The position numbers and the translations under genes were made by a program. Shown in pieces: positions 53,585 to 64,000 of a stretch of DNA of 64,000 nt. This DNA comes from Acanthornis magna. Taxonomy: Eukaryota > Chordata > Aves > Passeriformes > Acanthizidae. Position 1 is the stretch's first letter. Each line of letters begins with the position of its first letter. The stretch lies in the NCBI GenBank assembly GCA_036785705.1, contig JAWUZG010000138.1, forward strand, positions 124,001 through 188,000. Reading direction: 5' to 3'. Below the pieces are notes generated by a model. That model was not told the DNA's origin and searched no databases. It was given only the letters and a program-made list of their open reading frames with translations.

Positions 53585-53597
53585 AAAAAAAAAAAAA
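53585..53597. repeat. Poly-A tract
   Basis: Thirteen consecutive A within unique sequence; no retroposon body precedes it. Confidence 0.88.
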
Positions 53598-54034
53598 TCG
53601 AGGATATTAAACTGATATTTAAAATACAACTCAGAAGGATTCTAGCTGCCAAAATAAGAGAACTCAGTTCTGCAAATATTAACATAAATCCCTGCCACAC
53701 TAATCAGCTCAAAAAGTCAGCAAAGTAACCCAAAATGTGACTTTTGCCCATAGAGTCAGCTCCCCTTATAAGACTCCTGCAGGATTGACACCAGTCAGGA
53801 ATTAAGTTAGGAAGGAACTCAGTTTGTAATGCAGATTCAGGGGTGGAACACACTGACCATAAGCCTCTGCCCCAATGACACACAGCCCAGGAAGGTCACT
53901 TTATTTACAGCACAAGTGCTGAGCATTTAATCACACAGCAAGACCATCCTGAGCAGGTAATTACAGGCTGCCTGCCAACTCATTATTTCTTCCTTTGCCC
54001 ATCCTCAACAACGATCACACTCTGACTTTATTCA

Positions 54035-54330
54035 AACCTTCAATAAACACACAGCTATCCCAGAAGTCTATTTAATAAGTAATAGCTGTTATTAATATTA
54101 ATGGCAACGACATTTGCATATTGCTGGGAAAATTATTTACTTACTAAGACTGGAGTGTCTGTTGGAAAGCAAACGAAGGTCAGTCAGAGATTAAACTTGC
54201 TCCAGGCCTTACTTAGCTCAGGTAACCCAGCAAATGCCTCCAGAGCAGCTATTCCATGATGAACCTACCCCTTGGCCAGCTGATTACAATCAAGTTAATT
54301 ACGAGGTGATTGCAATTTCAGCACAAGAGA
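54035..54330. promoter_or_regulatory. Possible enhancer with POU octamer and homeodomain words
   Basis: The first half holds TTTAATAAGTAATAG, TTATTAATATTAATGG and an exact POU octamer ATTTGCAT (54112-54119). The second half (54280-54320) holds CTGATTACAATC, GTTAATTAC (54294-54302, HNF1 half-site-like) and GTGATTGCAATTTC. The sequence is not repetitive and has no coding frame. Of all blocks in the window this has the richest set of intact motifs. Regulatory function is inferred, not shown. Confidence 0.32.
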
Positions 54331-54730
54331 AGCAGGAATTCTCCTAAATCTCCTGATCTCTTTCCCCACCAGTTCTGATGCACAACAGGAGCTTTAATCC
54401 AAAGCCCAGGCACCCTATGGAATCGTAAACCAGGATGTGGGGGAAAATTCTCACCTATCCAACACCATCTTTCAAAGGCCACATTTATACCCTGAAAATA
54501 TATTAATTTAATCCCCTCCTTTCTGAATTCTTTTTGAAAACTGCACCTTGGGATCTCGCATAACATCTGAGTGAAAATAAAGGAGAAGTAGAAATAAAGA
54601 GATCATCAAAATAGGATCTCCAGGTGCTGGAGAGGTAAGAAAGGCATATTGTGTAACAGGACAATAAAAAGAATTTATTTCTGGCTTTTTAACTGTGGAA
54701 AACAAAGCATTTCACAGCAGTGATTGACAT

Positions 54731-54845
54731 TATAATCTGTTTACAGCAGAGAGACTGAGGCACAGCAAAGAATTTATTCAAAATCCCACAAACAAGTAAG
54801 AGCATCAAGAATTGTACCAACCTTCCAGCAGCTCCACACCAAACC
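54731..54845 (+). mobile_element. Ancient L3/MIR-type tail remnant (back half)
   Basis: The order of words follows the shared 3' tail of very old amniote L3/MIR-type elements: TTTACAG, then GAGACTGAGGCACAGCAAAG, then a degraded TTCAAAATCCCACAAACAAG in place of the usual GGTCACACAGC segment. A late CCAGCAGCTCCACACC and CCCTGCATCATCC ending follows. It is strongly diverged and has no coding part. Confidence 0.55.
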
Positions 54846-55702
54846 CTGCATCATCCAAGGACATCAAATAGCTGACAGGTGAGTGGGGAAATTGAAACAC
54901 TGGAAATGAAGAGGCACAAAAGGGAGATTTGTATTGTTCAGTTACCCTGTATGACTCTCATTTCTACCAGATTTAAATAACTGCAGAACACATGTCATCA
55001 TCAGAGACCTATTCAGAACAGGATTAATCAAGTCCAAGAAGTGCCACTTTTCCTGCCCTCACTTTCAGTGTGAGTTACCTGAGCACTCCCACTGACACTG
55101 CAAGTGGTGGAACTTCACTGGCAGAATTTGGTGCCAAAGCCCTGTGCAGTAATTATACCAAGACAATGACTACACCTCTCAAAGTCACCATTTTGAGACA
55201 TAAAACTTGGCAAGTGTTTGCCCAAACTTTAACTCTTAGATCCAACAAGTATACTTTTCACAGGAAAAAAATTTGTCCTTATAGAAGGAAAAAAAAATCT
55301 CATTTTTCTGGTTTCTATCAACCAAGGTCACTTTTTGAAAAAAAAGCATTGAAAACAGACACTTTTCAGCCAAACCTTACAAAAGTTCACTGTTGGCCAA
55401 GAGCAGCCTGCGCTCGGTTCTCTGGGAACTTAGAAGAGTTTGGGGATGTGGATTGCTTTTAAAAATGACAACATCAGCAGCCCAGATTCAGGTGAGTCAG
55501 TGCCACGTGCAATGTACTGAGAAGGAAAGAGGCACAAAGATGGGCTGAAGGTGGCCCTCACTGCAAGTCACCACATCTAGAGAGGACATCAGGTGCCCGA
55601 GGTCCAGACAATATCCTTGGCTGCAAAGAAACTTCATCAACTTCTTCTCCATAGGCAACAATCTTCCCTTCAGTCTCTCTTTGCAGTGCAGCGACAGGGA
55701 CA

Positions 55703-55825
55703 TTATATATTTATTTATATTTATATTTATATCTATATCTATATCTATATCTATATATTTATTTATATTTCTATAGAAATTTTTTTTTTTTTTTTTTTTT
55801 TTATATATATACACACACACACACA
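55703..55825. repeat. Compound microsatellite with 23-base T run
   Basis: Four simple tracts follow one another: TTTATA units, then about five TATATC units, then TTTATA/TTTCTA units ending in a 23-base T run (55780-55802), then a short TA and CA/AC tract. Frames crossing it encode Ile/Tyr/Phe or Lys/Asn/Asp strings and are not genes. Homopolymer length may be unreliable in an assembly. Confidence 0.97.
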
Positions 55826-57499
55826 AGGCCCTCTAAGAATGAAAATCTCTTTGCTTTGTCATGCAGACACAGTTCTGTGGAGCACTGCAAGGTTCCCTCC
55901 CCACAATCACAGTCACCCAAAGCACCCCGGGGCAGGCTGGGGGTGTCCTGCCAGTGTCACCGAGCAGTGTCACTGAGGAGGCAGGAACAATGACAGCCCC
56001 ACAAACAAGGACTCGTCTCCTGGGCATCACTGACCTTCAGTGGCTCCAACATCAGCAGCACAGACTGTGCCAGAATATGTGAGCTGGCTTGATACAAAGA
56101 TGATTTCAAGGCATTTCTGAACTGTCCAAGGCTCCTTTCATGCCTAGAAACACAGAGGGAGCTCCATGAAGTATCACTTTGCTTTTTCCTTGGGATCATG
56201 TGGATTAAGCAGTTTAAGCCCACTGAAGGAAAAGCTGTTCACACACATGGCTGCAGCTGTAGCAGCTGCCTGGGTGATTATTTCACTGGGGCAGTGAGGA
56301 CATTGGGATGCTGAAGGAGTGCTCCAGGCTGACCCAAATTCAGCCAGCTGCCACAAACCTTTCCCAGCTCAGCTTCCTTGAGACACTGGCAGCATCCCCT
56401 CGATTTAGCCAGGTCCATATCTGGGCTGAGCATTCCTGGATACCCTTCCCCTATCACAGAAACTTTATGCCAGGGTATTTTTTTTACAATTTGTAGAAAA
56501 ATCCTTAGTGGAATTGCAGGAATTTGAGGCTACAAATACAATTTGAGTGAAAGCTCAGGGAGAACCAAACCTGGATGCAATTTTATGGCCAAAACAGCAA
56601 CTTTTGCTATAGAAAAAACACAGAGCCCAGAAAGAGTTAAATACAGTTAAGCTTCCTCACTGCTCCAAACCTGTAAAGTAAATAAATAACAGATTTTCTA
56701 GGCTGAGGCATCTCCTGTTATCAGCCTGGAGGGATTTTATATCCATGAGTTAAGCCATAAGAAGACATGCTTATGTAACAGAACAGTTTACAGGGCACCA
56801 GAGAGCTCCAGGCACTGCTTTAATGCCTCATAAACTTCCAGGCTTTGGGGCATTAGTATTTGCACTCCCTCTTTCATTACCTCCATGATTTCCTGGGATT
56901 TTAGCATAGCACCATTGCATTTTATTTTTAAGAAATCAAAATCTAATTTCCTGCCATGTTGGCATGTGACTCCACTGCTCTGTCCAAATTACAAAGAAAT
57001 AAAGTGTCGTGTTCCTGTTCACTGCTTTTGTCATCTATATGAAGTTCCTTTTGTTAAATAAGGGCTGAGAACAACAGCAACCCAGCACCTGCTGCAGGGC
57101 CAGCCCCAGGATGTGCCTCACCACCCTGGGATGTTCTGTCATTTCATGGATTCAGACAAGCAGAAAGCACAAGGCAGAGCTGGTGCAGCACCTCAGGCTG
57201 GCAGAACCTGCAGCTCCTCCTGGGCAAACTGCTCCTGGCTGGGCTACATCTGGGCTGGCTCCCAGGGCGTCTCCCAAAACATCTCACAAAGTCTTTTTGT
57301 TCTTAGGATGGACTGGATTTGGAAAAAATGTCCTTTCAAATAATGTTTTGCTTATGAAATGTACACTAGTAGAACTGAATTATATAATTAGGGCTTCTGT
57401 AGCTGCAAAAGTGGCCAAGAGACATGGTTTTAAAAGGTTGGACCTTTAGGGTATTTGGTCTCTGCGATGGCTCAGCCTTTGACCTCTCTCCACTCATTT
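55826..57499. other. Gene-free unique sequence
   Basis: Nothing recognisable as a gene, RNA or repeat family was found between the compound microsatellite and the third LTR. Open frames are up to 112 codons, mutually overlapping and without domains. A T run is present near 56480. Confidence 0.55.
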
Positions 57500-57840
57500 T
57501 TCTCTCTACATCCCACAGCTCTCATGCTCTCCAGACCAGAATATGTAGTTGCACTGTTTTAGAACTCTTTCTGTTCTTTCTCAGAGAGAATAGAGATAAG
57601 CTGCATTCTTGTACATTTTTAATCTCTGTGTGTGGTATTAGGTGTTGTATAGCTGTGACCAATGGTTTTAGGAGGTGGATTCCCTGCTGACCAATAGTTG
57701 CCAGATTATTAATGGATATATAAAGAGGTTTTTGTAAATAAAGTTCTCCTTTCGCCATCTTGGGTTCATCTGCCTGCTTACACTACCAGCTTCTGCGAAT
57801 CTCAGGAAATCTCTAACCACAAAAATATACCAAAATAACA
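57500..57840 (+). mobile_element. Solo LTR, avian endogenous retrovirus
   Basis: A compact retroviral promoter is visible. CCAAT boxes lie at 57659-57663 and 57691-57695, a TATA box (TATATAAAG) at 57717-57725, and AATAAA at 57737-57742. A U5-like stretch then begins GTTCTCCTTTCGCCATCTTGG. TATA box and polyA signal lie only about 20 bases apart, as expected for a retrovirus with a very short R region. No viral genes flank it, so it is a solo LTR. Both ends are approximate, since no target-site duplication was found; the 5' edge could lie as far out as about 57430. Its motif layout differs from the LTRs at 3.9 and 25.0 kb, so it is probably a third family. Confidence 0.7.
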
Positions 57841-58744
57841 GAGATCCGGAGCCCTTGTCTTGACCATCATCCAGCCAGGGATGAGCAAGGGGCACCTGCT
57901 CTGCCCCACATGTCCCCTGCCCTCGGCTGGCCAAGGACCAGGCTCAGCAGTGTCCACGTGGCACCAAGCCCAGGCCAGCTCTGTTTGCAAACCCACATCA
58001 GTCACCTGGGAAGGATCTCCAAGGGCTGAATGTCACAATGAGAAATTATTTGGTATTCATCCAAAACCAAAACACATCAGTCTCGCTCAAGCCAGGACAC
58101 CTCACCCTTGAATTCCCTCCAGGCAAGATCAGCAGCAGATATCACAGTGTCAGGCTTTATGAATGTCACAGAACAGGGCCAGAACTGCTTCTGCCTTCAC
58201 TGATTAGAAGGGAGGAGAGGCTCTTGTGCTCATCTGCCTTGGCCTCTCGTGTTACACAAGCCAGGGAGCTCACCAGGAGTCACTCCAGGTAGAAACTCTC
58301 AGGAATCAACGCCTTGTGACTCCAAAAAGCACATTTTTCCAAGCTGCTTTCCTTTGGAAAAGATTGTTTTATACTGGTTAAGTATTCTTCTTCACATCCC
58401 TCTGGAGAGTTTCAAAATCCAGCATTTAATGATGATGGGAGAGGGGAGAAAGAGTCAGGATTTTTAATCATGTCTTGGCTAAAGAGCATAACAAAATGAG
58501 CTACTAAAACACCTGGGGCTTTGGGATATTCCCTGCAGCTGGAGGTTAAAGGGTTGTAATTGGAGTGGTACAGCTGATATGGAAAGCTGCAGTGTGTCTG
58601 GGAAAGCTGGAAAAGATCAGGAACAAGTCAGGGTGAGCCTCCATGACAAGATGTGACAATCCACTGCCAGACAAGGGAGAATAACCCGGGGAAAAAACCA
58701 AACAAGGAAGCAAACAAAAAAAAACCCACCAAACCCCAATCAGG
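57841..58744. other. Gene-free unique sequence
   Basis: No exon, RNA gene or transposon was recognised between the third LTR and the CR1 copy. The 3' end (58690-58737) is A- and C-rich (CAAACAAAAAAAAACCC type) and abuts the CR1 fragment. Confidence 0.55.
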
Positions 58745-58897
58745 TACTTCTTAGGAACAGGCAGGAACTGATGCCCAGGAAGTTCCACCTGAACATGAGG
58801 AAGAGCTTCTTCCCTGTGCATAGTTCAGAGAGGCCGTGGGGAGGTTGAACCAGATGATCTCAGTGGTTCTTCCAGTCCTACCCATCCTGTGAAATCC
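58745..58897 (+). mobile_element. CR1 LINE 3' end with internal deletions
   Basis: CR1 landmarks appear in the right order: CCCAGGAAGTTCCACCTGAA, CATGAGGAAGAGCTTCTTCC, then CAGAGAGGCCGTGG, then GTTGAACCAGATGATCTCAG and a degraded CCCATCCTGTGAAATCC end. Compared with the normal CR1 3' region, two internal blocks are missing. One lies between the CTTCTTC...CTGTG segment and AGAGAGGC, and one between CCGTGG and the GTTGAACC segment. It is an old, deletion-bearing, noncoding copy. Confidence 0.88.
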
Positions 58898-61239
58898 TTT
58901 CTGCTGCTCTTCAGGTCTTCTCTGCTGACCCACCCCTCTCCAGGCTTCTCTTGCTAGCACTGGCATCAAACTGGTAGGAGTGGGGGTTGATTAAGGTTCC
59001 CCTTCACTGGAAGCTTTAGATTAAAGCAGTCTCGTTACATTTTTAAAAAGTACGTGCATGTTTTTAAATGAAAACCACAATGAAATTGCACAGGGTATTT
59101 TTTTTTAGAGTCAGAAACAAATCAAAATTACCTTTTTTATAAATGAACATGACTCATCCAGGAGTCCTTGTTGAAGTGGTGGATTTATTTCCAGTAATTT
59201 AATAGCTGGAAGAATTTATCATGAAAAAAACAAACCACCATCATTGATATTCACACAGAGAAACCGGAGAGGTTTTACAAAATCTACTTGCATTTGACAT
59301 TTCTCCTAGCTCCAAATAGTGAGTACGCATTCCATGGGACTGTTTGTTCCTGGAAAATGCAGCCCCAGCTCAACTCCATATATCAGTTTGTCTAGAACAA
59401 ACATTTTGTACTTACAAACACCGTCTTAATTGACTAAATGAAAAAAGCAGAACATTCGCTCCACATAACTAATGGGGACGTGTTTCCTTTGTCTCCTGCT
59501 GCATTGCCAAGCATATACATCAGGATAAGAAAAAATACTTGAGCATATCAATAAATGCCATTTGCCAAAAATCTGCAAAGTAGTTGCAGTTTTCATGCCT
59601 GGATCTCTACACAGGTACACATCGAGACACAGGTCCCGATGAAAGCTGACACTTTTCTGGTGAGAAGAAGAGAATCTGTGTCCAGACAGACACAAGCTGT
59701 GAATGAGAACTCTGTCACGTGGCTCGTGGGACTCTCCAAACCGAGTGATGATTTAATGCATATCTTTGACTTCCTGCATACTCTGTATCCCCTTAACATT
59801 TTTGTCATGCAAACCACAGCATGAAGAATATTTCTGTATTAATTCTCCAAATCTCTTTAATGCCCTAGGCGAGTTAGAGTTTTAAAAAATTAAATTTTCT
59901 TTAATTCAAAATTTTTCAGAGACTGTGAATGGGTTTTCAATGATGAGGGAGAAATCATTGCTTCTCTCACCATACCAGAATCTATAAGTAGCTCCTACTT
60001 ACTCACATCTCCCAGCAGAAGTCAAGGATGTTTGAATTAGGTTTTCTGAGGAATTAACAGAAGATCCAAAGCATCATTATTAAGCAGCAAAATTAATTAA
60101 AGTTCAACAGCCTGGAAATTAATTTTAGATTTCCCAAACAAAAATGTTAATTCCCAAAGATGCCTCAGTCCTGGCCTGGCTTCTTTACACTGAAATGATC
60201 AAGGGTAGAAGGATTTACATTGGGCACTTTAAAAGTGAAAATTAGTTATGAAGACAAGTCCCAAGCACTCAGGAACATGAACCAAATGGTCCTGCTCAGA
60301 ACAGGGTCTGACAACGGGAGACACCTCATCCTGCAGGGTAATCACAGCTGAGCCCCAAAGTTAGTGACAACTCATGCCATTGACAGGTCCCTCAATTTCA
60401 GTTTGAAAGTATTCAGTGCAAAAAGAAAGAGCTTTTCCACAGTCCAAGTCACACAGCTACTTTGCTTTCAAACAAAAAAATACATTAAAGTTGGGCTCCC
60501 CTGCGTGGATGTGTTTCCTGTCCCTTGCCTGGCGTTTCCAGGAGCCCCCGCCAGGCTCTGTCAGACTGGGACTGGTCAAGAGGAGCTCCCCAGCAGAGCC
60601 ATGCAGCTTTTCTGCATCTCCTCCTGCCCTTTGCCTCTCCCTGACCTACACAAGGCACCCCTGATACAGAGAGGTATTCCCGAGCATCCCAATCCCAGAG
60701 CAGCACTGCCCGGGGGCAAACCAGCACCACTGAGGGCAGAGTCCTTGGGGCAGCCTGTGACAGAGCAGCTGGAGATGGTGTAACAGAGCCAGGCAGACAC
60801 CAGGCTGTACAGAGCCTTCTCTCTCCTTCCTGACCCCTTGCACCTTGATTTGGTCTCTGCCACACCCCCAGCTCTGGATTAATTATGTGAGACTGACACA
60901 GAACCCTCATTTTCCTGACACACATCTCACTTTTTTATACACACATACGAAGCACTCTCCAGCCACTTTCTTCCCCTCTCTGCTGCGTCAAATGTTCACA
61001 TAATTTATTAATCCATTCAAAGTACACCCTCCAAGAGCCTATTCTTGTGTTTATGTTGAAGCACCAAAGCTGCCAAATACACAGAGCACCACAGTGTCCA
61101 AACTAGCAGTGATTTTGGCAGTGTATAGAGCTCCATGTGATGTATCCAGCACCACAGCAAAAGCTCCAGCAGCTTTTTCTGATCTTTTTGGAATGGAACA
61201 GGAGGTATTTTTCTTAAGTGCAAAGCATTTAATACTGCA

Positions 61240-61490
61240 GCAGCCGCTAAACTCATTAAGCCAGCCCAGACAATGATCACATCATTACCATAATTCCATT
61301 TAAAGCACTTGCCTCTTTTAAGAGGACCCACACAGCACAATCATTATAACGTTTTTCTGGCAGTTAGCATCGTTGTTTGTTGAGAAACTGAGAAGGGAAT
61401 TGAAACGTCCTCATTTTTCTCTGATTAAGAGCTCAATTAGGAAATAAAAGATTTATTGAAGTCACCACAATATTTCAATGTCCCGATTTT
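61240..61490. promoter_or_regulatory. AT-rich block, possible conserved element
   Basis: The block contains AACTCATTAAGCC, GATCACATCATTACCATAATTCC, CAATCATTATAACG, CGTTGTTTGTTG, CTGATTAAGAGC and CTCAATTAGG. That is many homeodomain- and SOX/FOX-like words in unique sequence. A minus-strand frame across part of it (61017-61340) has no recognised domain. Enhancer function is inference. Confidence 0.25.
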
Positions 61491-62883
61491 TCCACAGAAG
61501 ACCACAGAAACATTACTGGGCTTCAAAAGATGAACAAATTGCGCTCCTTGCTTGTGAGCCAGCACCAATATGAACTTTACTAATCACTCCTGTCCTGTTT
61601 AGAGTAAAATTCGTGTTTCTTATGACCTGTGGGTGTTTTGCAAACGCAGTAAGAGAATACTCAAACGGTTTTTATGGAGTGCAAATGCAGCACCTGAGAG
61701 TTCCTGGCCACATCTCACAAACCTGCACGCCTGCAGGAAGGTGCAATATCCCTAAAGAGCAGCATGGGGAGGAAATGTATTGTGAAAATCCCATTATAGA
61801 GCCCTGAGTAGAAGTGCCAGGAAGCCACCCCCTAGTGCTGCCGCCCACCCTGCACCTGCAGGGCAGAAATTGCTGTGCAGGTGATGAGAGACAGAGCTTT
61901 TGTGACAGTCTGGCAGCAGGGCAAAGCCACCCAGATGGGAAAATGCCTCTCAGAGAACAGGCTGCTGGTCAGACATCCAGCATCAGCTGGAATGAACCTC
62001 ACATTCATTTCTGAGCTGAAAAGACACTAAATAGTGCTTTTTCCAGGAAGGACTGTGCTCTCACATTGCAAAGCTGCCAGGTGAAGGATATAGATGGGTA
62101 ACTCCATGGCCATGGGAAAAGTGGTTTTCCACAAAACCCTGCCTCGCCCAGGCATTCACTGTTTCCTGCAATTCATCAAGTGAAACCACAAGGAAGCAGG
62201 TTTTAAACAAAGAATGTGGAAATGCTTTCTAGCCACACCTGTGGAATTAAACTGGGGAAGGGTCTGCCCTGGTGTGAGGCAACCAAAAATCCAGGGAGGA
62301 GCCAACACTGCCCATGTCCACATCTGCCCCTCTCTGATGGTCACTGCTTGCAGTGATTATTTCTCTCTTTCTCTTGATGGATACAAGAGCAGTATCAGCT
62401 TGCCATGATTTCCTCAGGATCCTACAGCAGCAAATCCAGAAACAGCATGAACTTTATGAATAAAAGATCTCCCAATTTTCAATCTCCTTGATTTGCTTGA
62501 CACCAGTGATTTTCTTTCCTCTCACACAAGAGTCAGAGGAAGAATTGAAAGCTACAGCCAGAGATGACATGGCTCAAATCAGCTCTCAGCAGTGGCAGGG
62601 GAAAAGCTGACACTGTCCTGTGCATCTCTGTAGTGCACATACTTGGCACTGTAGGAAAGAATGTGGGCAAATGGTTCGGAGTGTCATCAGGGGCAACGCT
62701 TCATCACATCTACATGGTTACATTTCTCTGATTTCAGATTGCTGGAGCAGGCTGACACAGGAGATCAAAAAACAGCATGGGAAGAAATGCAATTAGTGAG
62801 CTGGACAGGCACTGGGAGCAGCATGAGTGAAGGGCTAAGGAAAAAATGCAGTGTCCTAAAATCAGGAGCAAAAAGCTAAGCAA

Positions 62884-62898
62884 TTTTTTTTTTTTTTT
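62884..62898. repeat. Poly-T tract
   Basis: A run of 15 T about 55 bases upstream of the reverse-strand CR1 tip. No direct link to that element is visible. Confidence 0.88.
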
Positions 62899-62952
62899 AA
62901 ATTATCTATAATGTTAGAGCAAACAAGTATTTCAAATGTTGTCAAAAGTTAT

Positions 62953-63020
62953 AAATCACAGAATCGCAGAATGGTTTGGCTTAGAAGGGAATCCAAAGGC
63001 AAATGAGTCCCAACCTTTTG
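62953..63020 (-). mobile_element. CR1 LINE 3' tip, reverse strand
   Basis: Read on the plus strand, this is the reverse complement of the CR1 terminus. Terminal octamers (ATCACAGAATCGCAGAATGG) are followed by TTTGGCTTAGAAGGGAATCC and GAGTCCCAACC. The similarity fades after about 63020, so only the last 65-70 bases of the element are present. It is 5'-truncated and noncoding. Confidence 0.85.
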
Positions 63021-64000
63021 AGTCTTCTGCTGCAGCCAGCTCTTCCTGAGGTTTTCCCACAGCTGGGGGAATTCCTAATACCTCCAGCCTTTGTAGACAC
63101 CTGCAAGGCTACTGAAATCCTGGACTCACACCTTTTTCCTCTCCACAGATCCTATACCTGAGTTTTCCTCAACTGCTGTTTATACTTACAAGCCTTGAAT
63201 TTCTGAAATCTTTGTTTTAGCTGAATTTGGCCAAGGCACTCAAAATTAACCTGGGTAACTGTCAGAAAGGCTGATATGTGCAGAGCAAATTATCATAAGG
63301 GGTTAATTTTCTTATGAAAAAAGGCTAAAATGTACCATTTTATTGGCCATTGTGAGAATGTATTATTTCAAGGAGGAGATTCACAATTAATGGTCAGAAC
63401 ACTTTAATATTGTACATTCTGGTTCTTTTTTTTCTGGGCTGCAAGTCTGGATAGCTTCAAACAGAGAAAGGGAAAATTGTGGCAACAAGTCATCTGTCCT
63501 GGGTGTGCTGCTTCCTGCCCGTGCCAGCAGCTGGGAGCATCTGCTGCCAGAGGAAATTCTTTTATAATTTCTTATTTATTTATTTTAAATTCTTTTATTA
63601 ATCCAAATCTCTAAGCTCCTTCCAGAACACACAAACTTCTATTTCGCAACACTTCTCACTGGAAAGCCTTCCCCCCATCCCTCCCTTCCAGCTGCAAATT
63701 TCAGTTTGTATTTAGTCATAGTGGGACTGTCAGCAACAGTGAAATACAGGCTGTGCTGGATCATCTGCAAACTTAAAAGAACAACAAAAAATAAATTGTT
63801 GATACCTCTCCATACTGTCTAGTGAGATATTTTTATACTAAAGCATCGTAAGAACAAAAATTACACTGAAAGCAGCTCAGGCACCAGGGACACGTGGGAG
63901 TTTGCTGCCTTATTATGATTAAACGAGTATTTGTACAGCAACCATGATATACATCAGTAGCAACAGGGGGAGTTAAGGGGAATCACGACTTGCTGCAAAA
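63021..64000. other. Gene-free unique sequence
   Basis: No gene or repeat family was recognised up to the window end. A TTATTTATTTATTTT-type AT-rich stretch lies near 63570-63590, with a repeated AAATTCTTTTAT word on either side. Confidence 0.55.

Larger units (their letters stand above)
41001..55702. other. Gene-free unique sequence
   Basis: No exon or RNA gene was recognised; open frames are short and overlap on both strands. Supported contents are a block at 42870-43140, an inverted repeat at 43397-43430, a C/A-rich low-complexity tract at 45502-45574, tandem duplications at 46818 and 50688, homopolymer runs at 49239 and 53585, motif-rich AT blocks at 54035-54330, and an L3/MIR-type tail at 54731-54845. 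Confidence 0.55.
58898..62952. other. Gene-free unique sequence
   Basis: No exon or RNA gene was supported. Frames of up to 146 codons around 60364-60925 overlap in four or more frames on both strands and show no domain. One AT-rich possible regulatory block (61240-61490) and a 15-base T run (62884-62898) are present. Confidence 0.55.

Noticed and set aside
57645..57662. let-7-like word (TTAGGTGTTGTATAGCTG)
   Set aside because: It lies inside the third LTR, lacks a hairpin partner and has mismatches in the seed.

Overview
The window looks like noncoding DNA from a bird, most likely a passerine. Three things suggest this. CR1 retroposon 3' ends carry the bird-type ATTCTGTG-like terminal octamers (near 12742, 58897 and 62955). 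Three isolated retroviral LTRs resemble avian endogenous retrovirus LTRs. Interspersed repeats and CpG-rich sequence are both scarce. The species assignment is inference, because no gene is present to fix it.

No protein-coding exon, RNA gene, CpG-island promoter, CRISPR array, operon or prokaryotic/viral gene block could be supported. Every open frame longer than 60 codons was read as protein. The longest have 192, 204, 192 and 202 codons, and none shows a recognisable domain, codon-level conservation signature or convincing splice context. The window is best described as a gene desert or the inside of a very large intron.

Layout by region. 1-3.9 kb is unique sequence with one small tandem duplication. 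3.9-4.3 kb holds a solo ERVL-like LTR. 4.3-12.6 kb is unique sequence with several 20-30 bp tandem duplications and two AT-rich enhancer-like blocks. 12.6-12.74 kb is a CR1 3' end. 12.7-25.0 kb is unique sequence with a long AT-rich block at 17.3-17.6 kb and a possible CR1 tip at 20.0 kb. 25.0-25.3 kb is a second solo LTR. 25.3-30.6 kb is unique sequence with a perfect 11-bp hairpin at 29.27 kb. 30.65-30.81 kb is a TA/TG microsatellite. 30.8-55.7 kb is unique sequence with several homeobox-motif-rich blocks, two remnants of an ancient L3/MIR-type tail (33.6 and 54.7 kb) and a C/A-rich low-complexity tract at 45.5 kb. 55.70-55.83 kb is a compound microsatellite with a 23-base T run. 57.5-57.84 kb is a third LTR. 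58.75-58.9 kb is an internally deleted CR1, and 62.95-63.02 kb is a reverse-strand CR1 tip.

Any function is likely to be cis-regulatory. Several AT-rich blocks carry homeodomain, POU, AP-1 or E-box-like words, but whether they are conserved cannot be tested from one sequence. No undescribed multi-gene system was found. The most distinctive features are local: two clean inverted repeats, a recurring pattern of two-copy 18-34 bp tandem duplications, and the compound microsatellites.
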